A stretch of DNA of 28,027 nt from Enterocloster lavalensis. Lineage in GTDB: Bacteria; Bacillota; Clostridia; Lachnospirales; Lachnospiraceae. Below the pieces are notes generated by a model. That model worked only from the letters and a program-made list of their open reading frames with translations. It did no database searches and was not told the origin of the DNA. Each line of letters opens with the position of its first letter. Position 1 is the first letter of the stretch. Where the stretch lies: assembly GCF_902364025.1 (NCBI RefSeq), contig NZ_CABJCG010000034.1, positions 1 through 28,027 on the forward strand, written 5' to 3'. Below, piece after piece: positions 10,129-16,484 of this stretch. Made by a program: the position numbers and the translations under genes.

Positions 10129-11970
10129 ATGAAGCGATTATTTGCGCTGTGCCTGGCTTTCGCCCTGTGCGCCGTGCCGATGACCGCCTGGGCGGCCCCA
10201 GCCTGGCCGTCCGGCGTGACAATCCAGGCGGACGGCGGCATTGTCATGGAGGCCGGCACCGGAACCGTTTTATACGGCAAAAATATGGATCACCCCTACT
10301 ATCCCGCCAGTATTACCAAGATACTGACGGCTTTAATCGTGATTGAATCCTGCGATTTAAACGAGATCGTCACCTTCTCCCACGATGCGGTTTACAACGT
10401 GGAGGAGGACAGCAGTTCCGCGGGCATCGACGAGGGGGATCAGCTGACCGTGCGCGACTGCCTGTACGCCCTGTTACTAGCCTCGGCCAACGAGAGCGCC
10501 AACGCCCTGGCGGAGCACGTCAGCGGCACCCGCGAGGCATTTGCGGACCTGATGAACCAGCGGGCCGCCAGCCTGGGCTGCACCGGAAGCCATTTCGCCA
10601 ATCCCAGCGGACTCAACGACGAAAACCACTACACCACCGCCCACGACATGGCAAGAATCGCCCAGGCGGCCATTCAAAACCCAACCTTTGTAGAAATCTG
10701 CAGTTCCCGCACCTACCGTCTCCCCAATATGAAACGCGCCCCAGTCGAGAAATATCCCGACGGTTTTCCCATTGCCAACCATCACAAAATGTGGAACCGC
10801 AACGATGCCGCCTACTATAACGGGGCCTTTTGCGGAAAAACAGGATACACCTCCCTGGCGGGCAACACCCTGGTCACCTGCGCCAAACGCGGAGATATGA
10901 CGCTGATCGCTGTGGTGTTAAACGGCCATCTGACCCATTACACGGACACCAAGGCCATGCTGGACTTCGGATTCGGGAATTTCCAGTCCCTCAAAATCTC
11001 GGAGTTTGAGACCACCTACACCTCCCTGGACAACGATATGACCATCGCGGGTATGACGGCAAAGGATACCATCTCCCTGGATCTGGATGAGGACAGCCGG
11101 ATCGTGATCCCCAAGAGCGCAGGGTTCTCCGACGCGGTGCCTCATCTCTCCTACACCCTGGACCGGAACGCCCCCTCCAACGCCATCGCCCAGGTCAACT
11201 ATACCTACGGCGACCAGCCGGTGGGCCGCTCCTATCTGCTCCTCGGCGGAGTAGGAGGCGCGGACGGCACCGGGCAGGCGGCAGACGGCACCGGCACCGA
11301 TGGCGGACAGGCGTCGGGCGGATCAAATGGAAACAGCGGCAGCCAGGCGGCGGACGGCTCTAATGGCAACGGCAGCAACAGCGGCCTGGCAGCAGACGGT
11401 TCCAACGCCAACAACGCCGGCCCCGCCTCAGACGGCTCTAATGGCAACGGCAGCAACAGCGGCGGACAGGCGGCGGACGGCTCTAATGGTAACGGCAACA
11501 ACGGCGGCCTGGCCCCAGACGGCTCTAACGCCAACAACGCCAGCCCCTCCCCCGACGGCTCTAACGGCAACAGCGCCAGCCCCGCCTCAGACGGCTCTAA
11601 CGCCGACAGCGGCTCCGGTGCTTCCGGCCTGATCCCACCCGGCGGCGGTGGCGGCAAACCGGGCGGCGGCTCACCCAACACCGCCACCAGCTTCAAGATT
11701 CCCTCCAACCTCGCCGCCGTGCTGGGAATCGCCGCCTCCCTGGCCGTGATCACGGCCATCATCGTGGCGGTCAAGCTCTACGTGCGCAGGCGGCAGGAAG
11801 CCATGGCGCTGCAGAGACGGCAGCGCAGAATCCAGCGCCTGGAGGATATCGGCTACTCAACCGCGGAGTTTGAGCGGATTATGGAGCAGTACCGTTCCTC
11901 CACCACCTCCTCCTACACGCCGCCCGGAAAACGGAGCAGGCGGAAGCGTTTTCCCTTCCGGAGGTCGTAA
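10129..11970 (+). CDS. Serine-type D-Ala-D-Ala carboxypeptidase with Gly/Ser/Asn linker and C-terminal anchor
   Basis: This 613-residue exported penicillin-binding protein (peptidase family S11, DacA/DacF type) trims the terminal D-Ala of peptidoglycan stem peptides. A signal peptide covers residues 1-22 (cleavage likely after AWA). The three catalytic motifs are intact: SITK (61-64, nucleophile S61), SAN (119-121) and KTG (237-239). A beta-rich domain follows to about 370. Residues about 375-505 form a low-complexity linker with many DGSN units, then a membrane helix (about 527-552) and a basic tail (RRRQEAMALQRRQRRIQRLE). S11 enzymes usually end in an amphipathic helix, so the long linker plus true membrane helix is unusual. 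ACAGGAGA precedes the ATG at 10129; the in-frame ATG upstream at 10099 lacks one. Confidence 0.93.
   Translation: MKRLFALCLAFALCAVPMTAWAAPAWPSGVTIQADGGIVMEAGTGTVLYGKNMDHPYYPASITKILTALIVIESCDLNEIVTFSHDAVYNVEEDSSSAGIDEGDQLTVRDCLYALLLASANESANALAEHVSGTREAFADLMNQRAASLGCTGSHFANPSGLNDENHYTTAHDMARIAQAAIQNPTFVEICSSRTYRLPNMKRAPVEKYPDGFPIANHHKMWNRNDAAYYNGAFCGKTGYTSLAGNTLVTCAKRGDMTLIAVVLNGHLTHYTDTKAMLDFGFGNFQSLKISEFETTYTSLDNDMTIAGMTAKDTISLDLDEDSRIVIPKSAGFSDAVPHLSYTLDRNAPSNAIAQVNYTYGDQPVGRSYLLLGGVGGADGTGQAADGTGTDGGQASGGSNGNSGSQAADGSNGNGSNSGLAADGSNANNAGPASDGSNGNGSNSGGQAADGSNGNGNNGGLAPDGSNANNASPSPDGSNGNSASPASDGSNADSGSGASGLIPPGGGGGKPGGGSPNTATSFKIPSNLAAVLGIAASLAVITAIIVAVKLYVRRRQEAMALQRRQRRIQRLEDIGYSTAEFERIMEQYRSSTTSSYTPPGKRSRRKRFPFRRS
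11265..11640 (+). repeat. Imperfect DGSN-type coding repeats in the carboxypeptidase linker
   Basis: About ten imperfect repeats of a unit encoding A/S-DGSN-G/A-N with variable spacing. The sequence GACGGCTCTAATGGCAACGG and near copies recur at 11354, 11430, 11478, 11520 and 11560. The repeats translate to a flexible, negatively charged Gly/Ser/Asn/Ala linker. Such tracts can expand and contract by slippage or recombination. Confidence 0.8.
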
Positions 11971-11976
11971 TTATCA

Positions 11977-12005
11977 TTGAACTTGCTCTTTCGATAGAGT
12001 ATAAT
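11977..12005 (+). promoter_or_regulatory. Promoter of the sensor kinase/response regulator pair
   Basis: TTGAAC (11977-11982), 17-nt spacer, TATAAT (12000-12005). The -10 box overlaps the in-frame ATG at 12004, which therefore cannot be the translation start of transcripts from here. Confidence 0.65.
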
Positions 12006-12042
12006 GGCTTTGTATATACCGATTTTAATGGAGCGAACGGTC

Positions 12043-13155
12043 ATGTCCACACCAAAAGGCTTCCGCCTGGGAGCTCACATTTGTCATGTAATACGCCAGC
12101 TGCCGGTCACTGCGATGATTCTGGCCATGGCGACCCTGATCTCCACGGTGTTTTTTCACTTCAGCAACAATGTGATTAACATCTCGCTGATCTTCATTGT
12201 GGCGATTGTATTTATCGCGCGCGCCACGAACTGCTATACCGTGGGAATCCTGGCATCCCTCTACGGCGTTTTCTGGGTGAACTTCGCTTACACCTTCCCC
12301 TATATGACGCTGGATTTCACACTGTCCGGGTACCCCATCACCTTCATCGGAATGGCCCTGATCTCCACCCTTGTCAGCAGTATGACCATACACGAGGCCA
12401 AGCAAAACCAACTGCTCCAGGAAAAGGACCACATGCTGATGGAAGCGGAAAAGGAGACCATGCGCGCCAATCTGCTGCGTGCGATCTCCCATGATCTTCG
12501 GACGCCTTTAACCACCATCCTGGGCACCAGCAGCACGCTGATGGAGCACGGAGAAAACCTCTCCTGCGCCGAGCGCAGAAAAATGGCTCAGAACATCTAC
12601 TCCGACGCGGACTGGCTCCTGCACATGGTGGAGAATCTGCTGTCCATCACCCGCATCCAGGACGAACGCGGCGTGGCCCACGTGACAAAGTCGGAGGAGC
12701 CCGTGGAGGAAGTGGTTTCCGAGGCCGTCCAGCGGTTCCGCAGGCGGTTTCCGGATGCATTGGTCACCGTCAGCGTACCCGAGGAGTTCATCGTCATTCC
12801 CATGGACGCCACGCTCATCGAACAGGTCATCAACAATCTGCTGGAAAATGCCTACTATCACGCCGGCAGCGACCTCCCCATCGAGCTCTCCGTGACGCTC
12901 AATGGGCCAGACGCCGCATTCACGGTCAAAGATCACGGAAAGGGGATTGATCCCCAGCTTTTGGGAACCATGTTTGAGGGCGGTACCCTCAAGCGCGGTA
13001 CCGGCACGGACGCCCACAAGGGCATGGGCATCGGCCTGTCCATCTGCCGCACCATCATAGCGGCCCACAACGGGCAGATATCCGCGGGAAACCATGAAGA
13101 TGGCGCGGAATTCACATTTATATTACCAGATTGGAGAAAAGACTATGGAGCCTAA
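12043..13155 (+). CDS. Sensor histidine kinase, KdpD C-terminal type (DUF4118-HisKA-HATPase)
   Basis: The 370-residue membrane kinase has four hydrophobic segments (about 20-40, 45-62, 66-85, 97-115) resembling the DUF4118 membrane domain of KdpD. HisKA (AISHDLRTPLTT, phosphorylated H150) and a complete ATPase domain follow: N box INNLLENAYYHA, G1 DHGKGI (297-302) and G2 GMGIGLSI (327-334). It lacks the large N-terminal KdpD and universal-stress domains of canonical KdpD (about 890 residues), and no kdpFABC genes are nearby, so a potassium role cannot be assumed. I place the start at ATG 12043: GGAG lies 9 nt upstream, and the earlier in-frame ATG at 12004 overlaps the promoter. The 3' end overlaps the regulator gene by 11 nt. 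Confidence 0.9.
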   Translation: MSTPKGFRLGAHICHVIRQLPVTAMILAMATLISTVFFHFSNNVINISLIFIVAIVFIARATNCYTVGILASLYGVFWVNFAYTFPYMTLDFTLSGYPITFIGMALISTLVSSMTIHEAKQNQLLQEKDHMLMEAEKETMRANLLRAISHDLRTPLTTILGTSSTLMEHGENLSCAERRKMAQNIYSDADWLLHMVENLLSITRIQDERGVAHVTKSEEPVEEVVSEAVQRFRRRFPDALVTVSVPEEFIVIPMDATLIEQVINNLLENAYYHAGSDLPIELSVTLNGPDAAFTVKDHGKGIDPQLLGTMFEGGTLKRGTGTDAHKGMGIGLSICRTIIAAHNGQISAGNHEDGAEFTFILPDWRKDYGA

Positions 13156-13840
13156 ATCCACAATTATCATCATCGAGGACGAAAAGAACATCTGCAGTTT
13201 TATTGAGACTATTCTGGAAGCCCACGGATACGTTACCTCCACGGCAACCAACGGGAATGATGGAATTGCACTGATCGCGTCCACCAAACCCAGCGTGGTC
13301 CTTCTGGATCTGGGCCTTCCGGATATTGACGGCCTGGAGGTAATCCGCAGAGTGCGCCTCTGGAGCACCGTGCCCATCATCGTGATTTCCGCCAGAACGC
13401 AGGAGAAGAGCAAGGTTGCGGCCCTGGACCAGGGTGCGGACGACTACCTGACCAAGCCCTTCGGCACCTCGGAACTGATGGCCCGCATCCGCACGGCCCT
13501 GCGCCACAGCCAGACAGGCGCCTCCGCCAAATCCCAGCCCCTCTACCATGTGGGCGATCTCATGATCGATTTTGAGCGGCGTCTGGTAAAGGTCAAGGAT
13601 CAGGACGTGCATCTGACCCAGATCGAATACAAACTGGTGTCCCTGCTGGCCCAGAACGCCGGCCGGGTGCTGACCTACGACTACATTATCAACGAAATCT
13701 GGGGCCCCTACGCGGACAGCAACAACCAGATCCTGCGCGTGAACATGGCCCATATCCGCCGTAAGCTGGAGGCAAATCCGGCCGAACCGCAGTACATATA
13801 CACCGAGATCGGCGTGGGCTACCGCATGCGCGAGGAATAA
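13145..13840 (+). CDS. OmpR/KdpE-family response regulator
   Basis: The 231-residue protein has a receiver domain (1-120) with acidic pocket E11/D12, phosphorylation site D55 (VVLLDLGLPDIDG), S82 and K104. A winged-helix DNA-binding domain follows (about 135-228, TQIEYKLVSLLAQNAGRVLT and VNMAHIRRKLE, ending YIYTEIGVGYRMREE). Sequence is closest in feel to KdpE. The ATG at 13145 lies inside the end of the kinase gene, so the two are translationally coupled and form a cognate pair. The operon ends at the bidirectional terminator at 13862. Targets are unknown. Confidence 0.93.
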   Translation: MEPKSTIIIIEDEKNICSFIETILEAHGYVTSTATNGNDGIALIASTKPSVVLLDLGLPDIDGLEVIRRVRLWSTVPIIVISARTQEKSKVAALDQGADDYLTKPFGTSELMARIRTALRHSQTGASAKSQPLYHVGDLMIDFERRLVKVKDQDVHLTQIEYKLVSLLAQNAGRVLTYDYIINEIWGPYADSNNQILRVNMAHIRRKLEANPAEPQYIYTEIGVGYRMREE

Positions 13841-13861
13841 CCGCTCCGCCCCATAACCGTC

Positions 13862-13914
13862 AAAAAGGCTGTTCCGCCCACAGGTTAACGACCTGTAAAC
13901 GGAACAGCCTTTTT
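13862..13914. terminator. Bidirectional intrinsic terminator
   Basis: AAAAAGGCTGTTCCG (13862-13876) pairs perfectly with CGGAACAGCCTTTTT (13900-13914), giving A and T runs on both strands. The loop carries a second perfect hairpin, ACAGGT/ACCTGT (13880-13885 with 13891-13896). It serves the response regulator gene (+) and the convergent exonuclease gene (-). Confidence 0.92.
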
Positions 13915-13920
13915 CGCATC

Positions 13921-14892
13921 TCAGGACTTGCCCTTCTGCTTCCGGGTGTGGTTGCGCACGCTGCGCCGCCTGCGCCCCTCTTCCTTCCTCTGCATAATCA
14001 TATCCGCCTCTTCCTCCGTGGCGGACTTTATGGTCTTGACCACATAGGTGCCCCCATACTCCGCTTTTTTGATCCGCAGCTTGCCCCGCATAAGCCCGTG
14101 TTCCGGGCAGGCCGCCAGGCCGTAGCAGAACCTCTGGCCGTAGGGAAACCAGCGCACCTTCTTGCGCAGCATGCGGTTGCAGTAGGGACAGACCATGTCG
14201 TTGACCGTCTTATCCTTCATGGCCTCCTCCCGGTTCTCAAAAGGCCGGGATACATACTTGGCATAGTCGGGAAACCGGAGGGATACCTCCTCCTCCCTGC
14301 TCCGGGGCAGCCGGAAATAGTCCACGGAAATGTACGGCCGGACCTGCTCGAAGTCCATCACCGCCAGCACCCTGCCCGTGTAAAACGCGTCGGACAGCGC
14401 CCGGTGGAACGGCCGCTCCTGGCGGATTCCCCGCTCCTGCACCGCCTGATCCAGCGACGGCTTGTTCTTTCCGTCCCCGTACTCCATACAGTAAAGCTTC
14501 TGCACGTCATAATAGAGCAGCGGCCGTGGAAATGGGATCGGCACCTTGAAATAATCCATGTTGCGCTGCAATTCCGTCAGATCCATGGATCCCCAGGTGC
14601 AAAAACAGTATTCCGTGCCGCACCAGTCCAAAAACTCCCGCATCACCTGCTTAAAGTTCTTTCCCCGGTGCTTCAGCTCCCCCATATCCATGTGGGTGAC
14701 TTCCGATATCTTAAAATGCAGCTGTCTGTAAACCTGCGGCCGGATCAGCCGGTGGAACTCGCCCTTCTGGCGAAACGCCTCGTCCAGCTTAACCGCGCCG
14801 ATTTCTATGATTTCAAATGGAAGATGCTCCACGGAGTCTTCTTTTCCGTTGGGGCTCTGGTTCCATTCGAGATCCAAAACAATGTAGTCCAT
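13921..14892 (-). CDS. DEDDh-family 3'-5' exonuclease with Cys-containing C-terminal module
   Basis: The 323-residue protein begins with an RNase T/DnaQ-type exonuclease domain (1-185). All catalytic residues are visible: D7 and E9 (LDLEWN), D104 (GSMDLTEL), H163 and D168 (FHRALSDAF). This subset resembles ERI1/KapD-like enzymes acting on RNA or DNA 3' ends with two metal ions; the substrate cannot be told. A second part (about 225-275) contains CPYC, then a single C and AAC within 25 residues (MVCPYCNRMLRKKVRWFPYG), suggesting a small zinc-binding module. A basic tail (RRRRSVRNHTRKQKGK) follows. The ATG at 14892 has CAGGATGAGAG upstream. The gene stands alone, with a candidate promoter at 14928-14956. 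Confidence 0.85.
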   Translation of the reverse strand: MDYIVLDLEWNQSPNGKEDSVEHLPFEIIEIGAVKLDEAFRQKGEFHRLIRPQVYRQLHFKISEVTHMDMGELKHRGKNFKQVMREFLDWCGTEYCFCTWGSMDLTELQRNMDYFKVPIPFPRPLLYYDVQKLYCMEYGDGKNKPSLDQAVQERGIRQERPFHRALSDAFYTGRVLAVMDFEQVRPYISVDYFRLPRSREEEVSLRFPDYAKYVSRPFENREEAMKDKTVNDMVCPYCNRMLRKKVRWFPYGQRFCYGLAACPEHGLMRGKLRIKKAEYGGTYVVKTIKSATEEEADMIMQRKEEGRRRRSVRNHTRKQKGKS

Positions 14893-14927
14893 TCTCTCAT
14901 CCTGTCCAGTCTGTCTGTTATCCTTTT

Positions 14928-14956
14928 ATCTTAACATATCAGACATGATCTGAAAA
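14928..14956 (-). promoter_or_regulatory. Candidate promoter of the exonuclease gene
   Basis: On the minus strand TTTTCA (14956-14951), 17-nt spacer, TAAGAT (14933-14928). Moderate match; it sits between the exonuclease start and the upstream Cys-rich gene. Confidence 0.4.
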
Positions 14957-14971
14957 GGGGCATTTCCGGAG

Positions 14972-15169
14972 TCAGACCTGCTTTTCCCTTCCAGCCCTTT
15001 GTCCGCCATGGCACATGGAAGCGCCGCTGCAGCCCGCGCAGCCGCCCGAACAGCCGCAGCCCTTCCCCTCTCTCCTGTCCCGTATCATCTTACGGACCAC
15101 CAAATACACCACTCCCGCCAGAATCAGCCCAATGATAACCGTCGATAAATTTTCCATTAAAAATGTCAT
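14972..15169 (-). CDS. FeoB-associated Cys-rich membrane protein
   Basis: The 65-residue protein has one membrane helix (about 9-26, LSTVIIGLILAGVVYLVV). A short basic stretch and a Cys-rich tail follow (GCGCSGGCAGCSGASMCHGG), the layout of the FeoB-associated Cys-rich family that accompanies ferrous iron transporters. No feoA or feoB is in the window, so here it is an orphan. The ATG at 15169 is preceded by AGGAGAGAGAAC; a second in-frame ATG at 15157 is less well placed. A 7-bp inverted repeat (15191-15210) lies between its start and the divergent DtxR-type gene, suggesting metal control. The exact function of the family is not established. Confidence 0.85.
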   Translation of the reverse strand: MTFLMENLSTVIIGLILAGVVYLVVRKMIRDRREGKGCGCSGGCAGCSGASMCHGGQRAGREKQV

Positions 15170-15190
15170 ATGTTCTCTCTCCTTCTCTCG

Positions 15191-15210
15191 AAGTTAGTTA
15201 TTTCTAACTT
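15191..15210. promoter_or_regulatory. Inverted repeat, candidate metal-regulator operator
   Basis: AAGTTAG-TTATTT-CTAACTT, a perfect 7-bp inverted repeat. It lies just downstream of the candidate promoter of the FeoB-associated gene, where a bound repressor would block transcription. The TTAG...CTAA half sites recall DtxR-family operators, and a DtxR-type gene is encoded divergently 176 nt away. Confidence 0.5.
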
Positions 15211-15221
15211 TGTCTATACTT

Positions 15222-15250
15222 AAATTAGCACCTTCCGGCTCTTCTGTCAA
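15222..15250 (-). promoter_or_regulatory. Candidate promoter of the FeoB-associated gene
   Basis: On the minus strand TTGACA (15250-15245), 17-nt spacer, TAATTT (15227-15222). Perfect -35, weak -10; the inverted repeat at 15191-15210 would cover about +7 to +26. Confidence 0.4.
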
Positions 15251-15300
15251 TGGCAATCGTGAAAATTCCCCTCGAAGTTGAGCCCATCCCGCCCCGGCAT

Positions 15301-15329
15301 TTGAACTTTCCGCAAAAATATGTTACACT
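15301..15329 (+). promoter_or_regulatory. Promoter of the DtxR-type regulator gene
   Basis: TTGAAC (15301-15306), 17-nt spacer, TACACT (15324-15329) with an extended -10 TGT directly before it (15321-15323). Confidence 0.55.
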
Positions 15330-15385
15330 AGAGCATAATACCCATTTGAGGTTAATCAATTAATGTTTTGAGGGAGAGGTGGACT

Positions 15386-15772
15386 TTGAAGATACAGGAA
15401 TCAGCAGAAAACTATTTGGAAACCATTCTGATGTTGAGCCAGGTAAAGCCCCATGTGCGCTCGATCGATATCGCCACAGAGCTGGAATTCTCCAAGCCCA
15501 GCGTCAGCGTGGCCATGAAAAATCTCCGTGAGAACGGCTACATCCTGGTGGACCCCAGCGGTTACATCACGCTGTCGGAAAGCGGGCGCGAGATCGCCGA
15601 GACCATGTACGAGCGCCACACGCTTCTGTCCAACTGGCTCATGTACCTGGGCGTGGACCGCAAGACCGCGGTGGAGGACGCCTGCCGCATGGAGCATATT
15701 CTCAGTGCCCCCACATTCGAGGCCATCAAGCAGCACATCATGACCGGCAAGGAATTACTGCCGGAAGAATAA
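15386..15772 (+). CDS. DtxR/MntR-family metal-dependent transcriptional regulator
   Basis: The 128-residue protein has an N-terminal winged helix (about 5-65, IDIATELEFSKPSVSVAMKN as recognition region) and a metal-binding/dimerisation domain. The C-terminal SH3-like domain of full DtxR is absent, as in MntR. Metal ligands by analogy are H78 (YERHTLL), C100, E103 and H104 (DACRMEH). The C-x2-EH pattern matches DtxR and IdeR iron sensors rather than MntR, which has Glu at the Cys position. N9 replaces the usual Met or Asp. I place the start at TTG 15386 (MKIQESAENYLETI) because AGGGAGAGGTGG lies just upstream; an in-frame TTG at 15368 precedes that site. A nitroreductase gene follows after 30 nt. 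Iron-responsive repression is inferred. Confidence 0.88.
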   Translation: MKIQESAENYLETILMLSQVKPHVRSIDIATELEFSKPSVSVAMKNLRENGYILVDPSGYITLSESGREIAETMYERHTLLSNWLMYLGVDRKTAVEDACRMEHILSAPTFEAIKQHIMTGKELLPEE

Positions 15773-15802
15773 CCAACCCCAGACCCGAAAGGAGGCTGTC
15801 AC

Positions 15803-16372
15803 ATGTTAAAGGATTTATTGCTTAACTGCCGTTCTTACCGCCGGTTCCATCAGGAGGTATCCATCCCCGCCGAAGACCTGAAAGATATGGTGGACAACAC
15901 CCGTCTGACCGCCAGCGCGTCCAACGCCCAGGCCCTGAAATTTAAGATCGTCAACACGCCTGCGGAATGCGCCAAGGTATTTTCCACCGTCAAGTGGGCC
16001 GGAGCCCTGACCGACTGGGACGGTCCCGCCGAGGGAGAGCGCCCCAGCGCTTACATCATCATCGCCTGCGACCTGTCCCTGGGCAGGAACAAACAGTGGG
16101 ACGACGGCATCGCCGCCCAGACCATCATGCTCAGCGCGGTGGAGAAGGGCTACGGCGGCTGCATGATCGGCAGCTTTAACCGCAGCGAACTGGCACAAGC
16201 GATGGACTTGGACCCCCAGTCCTATTCCCTGGATCTGGTGCTGGCCCTGGGTAAACCCGCGGAGACCGTGGTGCTGGCCCCGCTGAACGCCGACGGTTCC
16301 ACCACCTATTACCGCGACAAGAACCAGGTGCATTACGTGCCCAAGCGTTGTCTGGAAGATATTCTCATCTGA
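15803..16372 (+). CDS. Nitroreductase-family flavoprotein
   Basis: The 189-residue protein starts with the typical CRSYRRFHQEVSIPAEDLKD segment, whose Arg residues contact FMN. It also contains SASNAQALKFKIVNT (37-51), the central IAAQTIMLSAVEKGYGGCMIG (about 104-124) and LVLALGKPAET, all characteristic of FMN-dependent NAD(P)H nitroreductases. The natural substrate is unknown; members reduce quinones, nitro compounds or flavins. AAAGGAGG precedes the ATG. It lies 30 nt after the DtxR-type gene and is probably co-transcribed, ending at the terminator at 16438. A link to metal or redox stress is inferred from this pairing only. Confidence 0.92.
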   Translation: MLKDLLLNCRSYRRFHQEVSIPAEDLKDMVDNTRLTASASNAQALKFKIVNTPAECAKVFSTVKWAGALTDWDGPAEGERPSAYIIIACDLSLGRNKQWDDGIAAQTIMLSAVEKGYGGCMIGSFNRSELAQAMDLDPQSYSLDLVLALGKPAETVVLAPLNADGSTTYYRDKNQVHYVPKRCLEDILI

Positions 16373-16437
16373 GAAAATTCCCATCTGCGCAGCGCCGGGT
16401 AACGCCGCGAACCGGCTTTAAACGCATTAAACGGCAA

Positions 16438-16472
16438 ATGCCGGGAAGTTTTCCGCTTCCCGGCATATTTTT
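16438..16472 (+). terminator. Intrinsic terminator of the regulator-nitroreductase unit
   Basis: ATGCCGGGAAG (16438-16448) pairs perfectly with CTTCCCGGCAT (16456-16466) over 11 bp around a 7-nt loop, followed by ATTTTT. On the minus strand only three T follow, so it is a weaker stop for the convergent cadA gene. Confidence 0.88.
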
Positions 16473-16484
16473 ACGCCTCTTACC

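Noticed and set aside
13948..14934. 328-codon plus-strand frame
   Set aside because: Antisense to the exonuclease gene, which has all catalytic residues; no family features in this frame.
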